Origin: Fructilactobacillus sanfranciscensis DSM 20451
GTDB lineage: Bacteria > Bacillota > Bacilli > Lactobacillales > Lactobacillaceae
Direction: 5' to 3'
Assembly: GCF_001436035.1 (NCBI RefSeq)
Contig: NZ_AYYM01000010.1
Coordinates: 1 to 36,879, forward strand
DNA: 36,879 nucleotides
Both the position numbers and the translations under genes were made by a program. How positions within the stretch are numbered: the stretch's first letter is position 1; each line of letters opens with the position of its first letter. The notes below the pieces were generated by a model. That model was not told the origin of the DNA. It worked only from the letters and a program-made list of their open reading frames with translations, and did not search any database. Of this stretch, positions 34,570 to 36,879 are shown piece after piece.

Positions 34570-36036
34570 CTATTGTAAACGTTTTTGTCCGCCATTGCGG
34601 ATTTGTTTAATTAATTTAATCTTATTATCCCATGCTTCTTGTGAAAGGTCGACTGGATATTGTTCCGGATTAAGCATCCGTTTATACTCTGGCCAAAGTA
34701 AGCCACGAACCGTATCAGCATATTGTTTAGTTTCCTTTAAAGTTGGTGATTTATAAGTTAATTTACCATCCACAAGGATATCCTTCAATAATGGTTCAGC
34801 ATTAAAATTAGTAATTGTTTTATTGATGTAAGTATATTGGGGATGGAACATGTAAAGCTCTTTTTCAACACGGGGATCTTCATTTGCTAAAGTTACGTAA
34901 TCACCTTCGGATTTTCCATCTTTCTTTTCGGTAATCCGCCAAACTTGTTTCTTTCCAGGTGTCGAAACTTTTTCGGCATTATTTGAAAGCTTGATGGTAT
35001 CAACCATCTTCCCGTCTTTATCTTCAACAGAAACTAATTTATAAACAGCTCCTAAAGCCGGTTGGTCAAAAGCTGTAATGACTTTGGTTCCTACTCCCCA
35101 GACGTTAATTTTAGCATGTTGCATTTTCAAACTGCTGATTGTGTATTCGTCAAGGTCATTGGAAGCATAGATTTTGGTGTCGGGATAACCGGCCTTATCG
35201 AGCATCTCACGAACTCTTTTAGAGATGTATGCCATATCACCCGAATCAATTCGAACACCATTAAAGTTAATCTTGTCACCCATTTCACGGGCTACACGAA
35301 TGGCTTCTGGTACTCCACTTTTCAAGGTATCAAAGGTATCAACTAAGAAAACACAATCTTTATGCGTTTCGGCATAGGCTTTAAAAGCATCGTAATCATT
35401 TCCAAAGGCCTCAACTAATGAGTGGGCATGGGTTCCTGAAATTGGAATTCCAAATTCTTTACCAGCCAATACATTTGAAGTAGCATCAAATCCACCAATA
35501 TAAGCAGCTCGAGTTCCCCATAAAGCAGCGGAAACTTCTTGAGCACGACGTGATCCAAATTCAAGAAGTGGATCATTGCCAGCCACACTTCGAATTCGAG
35601 CGGCTTTTGTTGCAATCAAGGTTTGATAATTAACAATGTTTAAAATGGCCGTTTCAACTAACTGACATTCTGCAATCGTTCCTTCAACTTGAACAATTGG
35701 TTCGTTGTTAAACACCAAGTCCCCCTCGTAAGCAGAGCGAATCGTTCCTTGAAATTTAAAGTTACGTAAATATTCTAAAAATTCATCAGAATAATCGCCT
35801 TCTTTACGTAAATACTCAATATCAGCATCAGTAAAGTTCAGATTTTTAATGTAATCAATGAAGTGTTCCAATCCAGCAAACACTGCATATCCATTTCCAA
35901 ATGGCATGTCACGGAAATAAACTTCAAAAACAGCATGACGATTTTGCATATTTTTCGCAAAATACGTGGCCATCATATTAATTTCATAATCATCAGTATG
36001 CAAAGTAAGGTTTGCATTAACATCTATGGTTGACAT
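34570..36036 (-). CDS. pncB: Nicotinate phosphoribosyltransferase
   Basis: 488 residues. Converts nicotinate plus PRPP to nicotinate mononucleotide, the entry step of NAD salvage. Family marks: the N-terminal LHTDDYEINM, the EFGSRRAQ segment (about 159-166), GTHAHSLVEAFGND (with the catalytic histidine region) and NGVRIDSGDMAYISK. GGAGGAATAA precedes the ATG; TATAAT at 36076-36081 on the minus strand is a likely -10. First gene of the pncB-nadE pair. Reliance on nicotinate uptake fits lactobacilli, which usually lack de novo NAD synthesis. Confidence 0.96.
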   Translation of the reverse strand: MSTIDVNANLTLHTDDYEINMMATYFAKNMQNRHAVFEVYFRDMPFGNGYAVFAGLEHFIDYIKNLNFTDADIEYLRKEGDYSDEFLEYLRNFKFQGTIRSAYEGDLVFNNEPIVQVEGTIAECQLVETAILNIVNYQTLIATKAARIRSVAGNDPLLEFGSRRAQEVSAALWGTRAAYIGGFDATSNVLAGKEFGIPISGTHAHSLVEAFGNDYDAFKAYAETHKDCVFLVDTFDTLKSGVPEAIRVAREMGDKINFNGVRIDSGDMAYISKRVREMLDKAGYPDTKIYASNDLDEYTISSLKMQHAKINVWGVGTKVITAFDQPALGAVYKLVSVEDKDGKMVDTIKLSNNAEKVSTPGKKQVWRITEKKDGKSEGDYVTLANEDPRVEKELYMFHPQYTYINKTITNFNAEPLLKDILVDGKLTYKSPTLKETKQYADTVRGLLWPEYKRMLNPEQYPVDLSQEAWDNKIKLIKQIRNGGQKRLQ

Positions 36037-36111
36037 TTTTTATTCCTCCAGAATAAAACAAAACTTTGTGACCAAATTATATGAACTAATTCTAACATTA
36101 AAAGAGCCAAA

Positions 36112-36149
36112 AGAAAAAACGCCGAATTAGTTTAACCTAATCAGGCGTT
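36112..36149 (-). terminator. Terminator of the GntR regulator gene
   Basis: 13-base arms (AACGCCTGATTAG/CTAATTCGGCGTT, two mismatched positions) around six bases, followed by T on the minus strand. It overlaps the final base of the gene and precedes the pncB promoter. Confidence 0.75.
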
Positions 36150-36850
36150 TATTTATTAAGATAAAACTCAAACCGTTGGGCAACATACTGCGTTTCCACA
36201 AATTCAAGTGGTTTTTTGTTTTTTAAATATGAAATTTGTTTTAATTTTAGAATTGGATCTCTTGGTTTAATTGCTAACATTTTTGCAACCCGATCATTAG
36301 CTAAAATTGCAGAAATGTATTGTTTAGCACTAGCTGGAATAATCCCTTTTTTAACTTCTAACGAACGATAAAATGATTCAGTAACGTCAACTTGCTTAAT
36401 CCCTTGAATTAACTTTGCACTAACCGTTGTCGTCTCTAAGCAAATTGGTTCTCCATCACCTAAACGTAATCTCTCCATTCGTAAAACTCGTTCATTGTCT
36501 TTTAATTCTAGAGCTTGAGATTCCTTGAAAGTTGGTTCAATGATTTTATAGGATAAAGTTTTACTACTGGGGGTCTTTCCCTCAGTTTCCATTGTTTCTG
36601 TAAAACTAGAAATTCCAGACATATGTTCCTGGACCTTCTGACTGGTCACAAAAGTTCCCGATCCAATTGCACGCCGAAGTAAGCCTTCATCAATTAATGT
36701 TTGAACAGCTTGCCTTAAAGTCATTCTGCTGACATGATATTCATCCGCTAAACGTCGTTCGGATGGAATCCGAGAGCCAACTTTCCATACTTCATTCTCA
36801 ATTTTTTGTTTAATGTCATTATGAATTTGAATATACACTGGTAAATCCAT
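36149..36850 (-). CDS. GntR-family (HutC subfamily) transcriptional regulator
   Basis: 233 residues. N-terminal winged helix-turn-helix (VYIQIHNDIKQKIENEVWKVG, then PSERRLADEYHVSRMTLRQAVQTL, about 5-65) and C-terminal UTRA ligand-binding domain (about 90-230). UTRA regulators of this group bind sugar phosphates such as glucosamine-6-phosphate (NagR) or trehalose-6-phosphate; which one here cannot be told. AGGAGGAATC precedes the ATG at 36850. Its targets may lie upstream, beyond the window edge; nothing visible in the window is an obvious target. Confidence 0.9.
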   Translation of the reverse strand: MDLPVYIQIHNDIKQKIENEVWKVGSRIPSERRLADEYHVSRMTLRQAVQTLIDEGLLRRAIGSGTFVTSQKVQEHMSGISSFTETMETEGKTPSSKTLSYKIIEPTFKESQALELKDNERVLRMERLRLGDGEPICLETTTVSAKLIQGIKQVDVTESFYRSLEVKKGIIPASAKQYISAILANDRVAKMLAIKPRDPILKLKQISYLKNKKPLEFVETQYVAQRFEFYLNK

Positions 36851-36879
36851 GATTCCTCCTATTGAACTACTCCCACTTA

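Noticed and set aside
1-36879. Mobile elements, prophage, CRISPR arrays or defence islands
   Set aside because: No transposase, integrase, Cas or phage genes, and no regular repeats; gene order is core throughout.

Overview
The window is a stretch of conserved core chromosome from a low-GC Gram-positive bacterium, almost certainly a member of the Lactobacillaceae. The main pointers are the tadA-ffs-dnaX-ybaB-recR-yaaL block, the dut-radA-gltX-cysS-mrnC-rlmB-yacP-sigH-rpmG-secE-nusG-rplKAJL block, a PepC aminopeptidase, an L-2-hydroxyisocaproate dehydrogenase, the lactic-acid-bacterial form of dUTPase, a DUF916/WxL-binding surface protein and a tRNA-Leu with anticodon AAG. Genus cannot be fixed from the sequence alone; a heterofermentative lactobacillus of the Fructilactobacillus type is plausible. 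I see no prophage, IS element, CRISPR array or integration site.

Layout. Positions 1-4352 (minus strand): rsmC-like methyltransferase, tadA, SRP RNA (ffs), dnaX, ybaB/ebfC, recR and yaaL, closed by an intrinsic terminator. Positions 4386-7982 (plus strand): two NrdR boxes, then the class Ib ribonucleotide reductase operon nrdHEF, without nrdI. Positions 8032-11520 (minus): L-HicDH, homocysteine S-methyltransferase mmuM, a broken S-methylmethionine-type permease and a T-box leader. Positions 11625-25240 (minus): mprF, rplL, rplJ with its L10 leader, rplA and rplK each with an L1-type leader hairpin, nusG, secE, rpmG, sigH, yacP, a frameshifted rlmB, mrnC, cysS, gltX, radA, dut. Positions 25388-27463 (plus): rpiA and pepC. 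Positions 27572-29393 (minus): WxL-interacting-type protein and a phosphoglycerate mutase paralogue. Positions 29576-30766 (plus): an LCP cell-wall ligase. Positions 30858-36850 (minus): tRNA-Leu(AAG), a SprT-like protein, tex, nadE, pncB and a GntR/HutC regulator.

How the genes fit together. Much of the window is information processing: translation (ribosomal proteins, aminoacyl-tRNA synthetases, tRNA and rRNA modification), transcription (NusG, SigH, Tex), replication and repair (DnaX, RecR, RadA) and clean nucleotide supply (NrdHEF, dUTPase). NadE and PncB form a two-step NAD salvage pair. MprF, the LCP protein and the DUF916 protein serve the envelope. Regulation is unusually readable: NrdR boxes, a T-box, L1 and L10 autoregulatory leaders, and several clean promoters and terminators.

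Most notable points. (1) tRNA-Leu carries the rare anticodon AAG, which needs A34-to-inosine editing, and tadA lies in the same window. (2) The permease upstream of an intact mmuM carries two independent lesions. (3) rlmB is split by a one-base frameshift, but the break sits on an in-frame T-TTT-TTG heptamer next to the stop, so -1 slippage could rescue it. (4) dnaX has an A-AAA-AAT heptamer whose -1 frame stops at once, which would give a gamma-like product of about 419 residues. I did not find a convincing wholly new system; the novelty is in regulation, recoding and gene decay within an otherwise ordinary core region.
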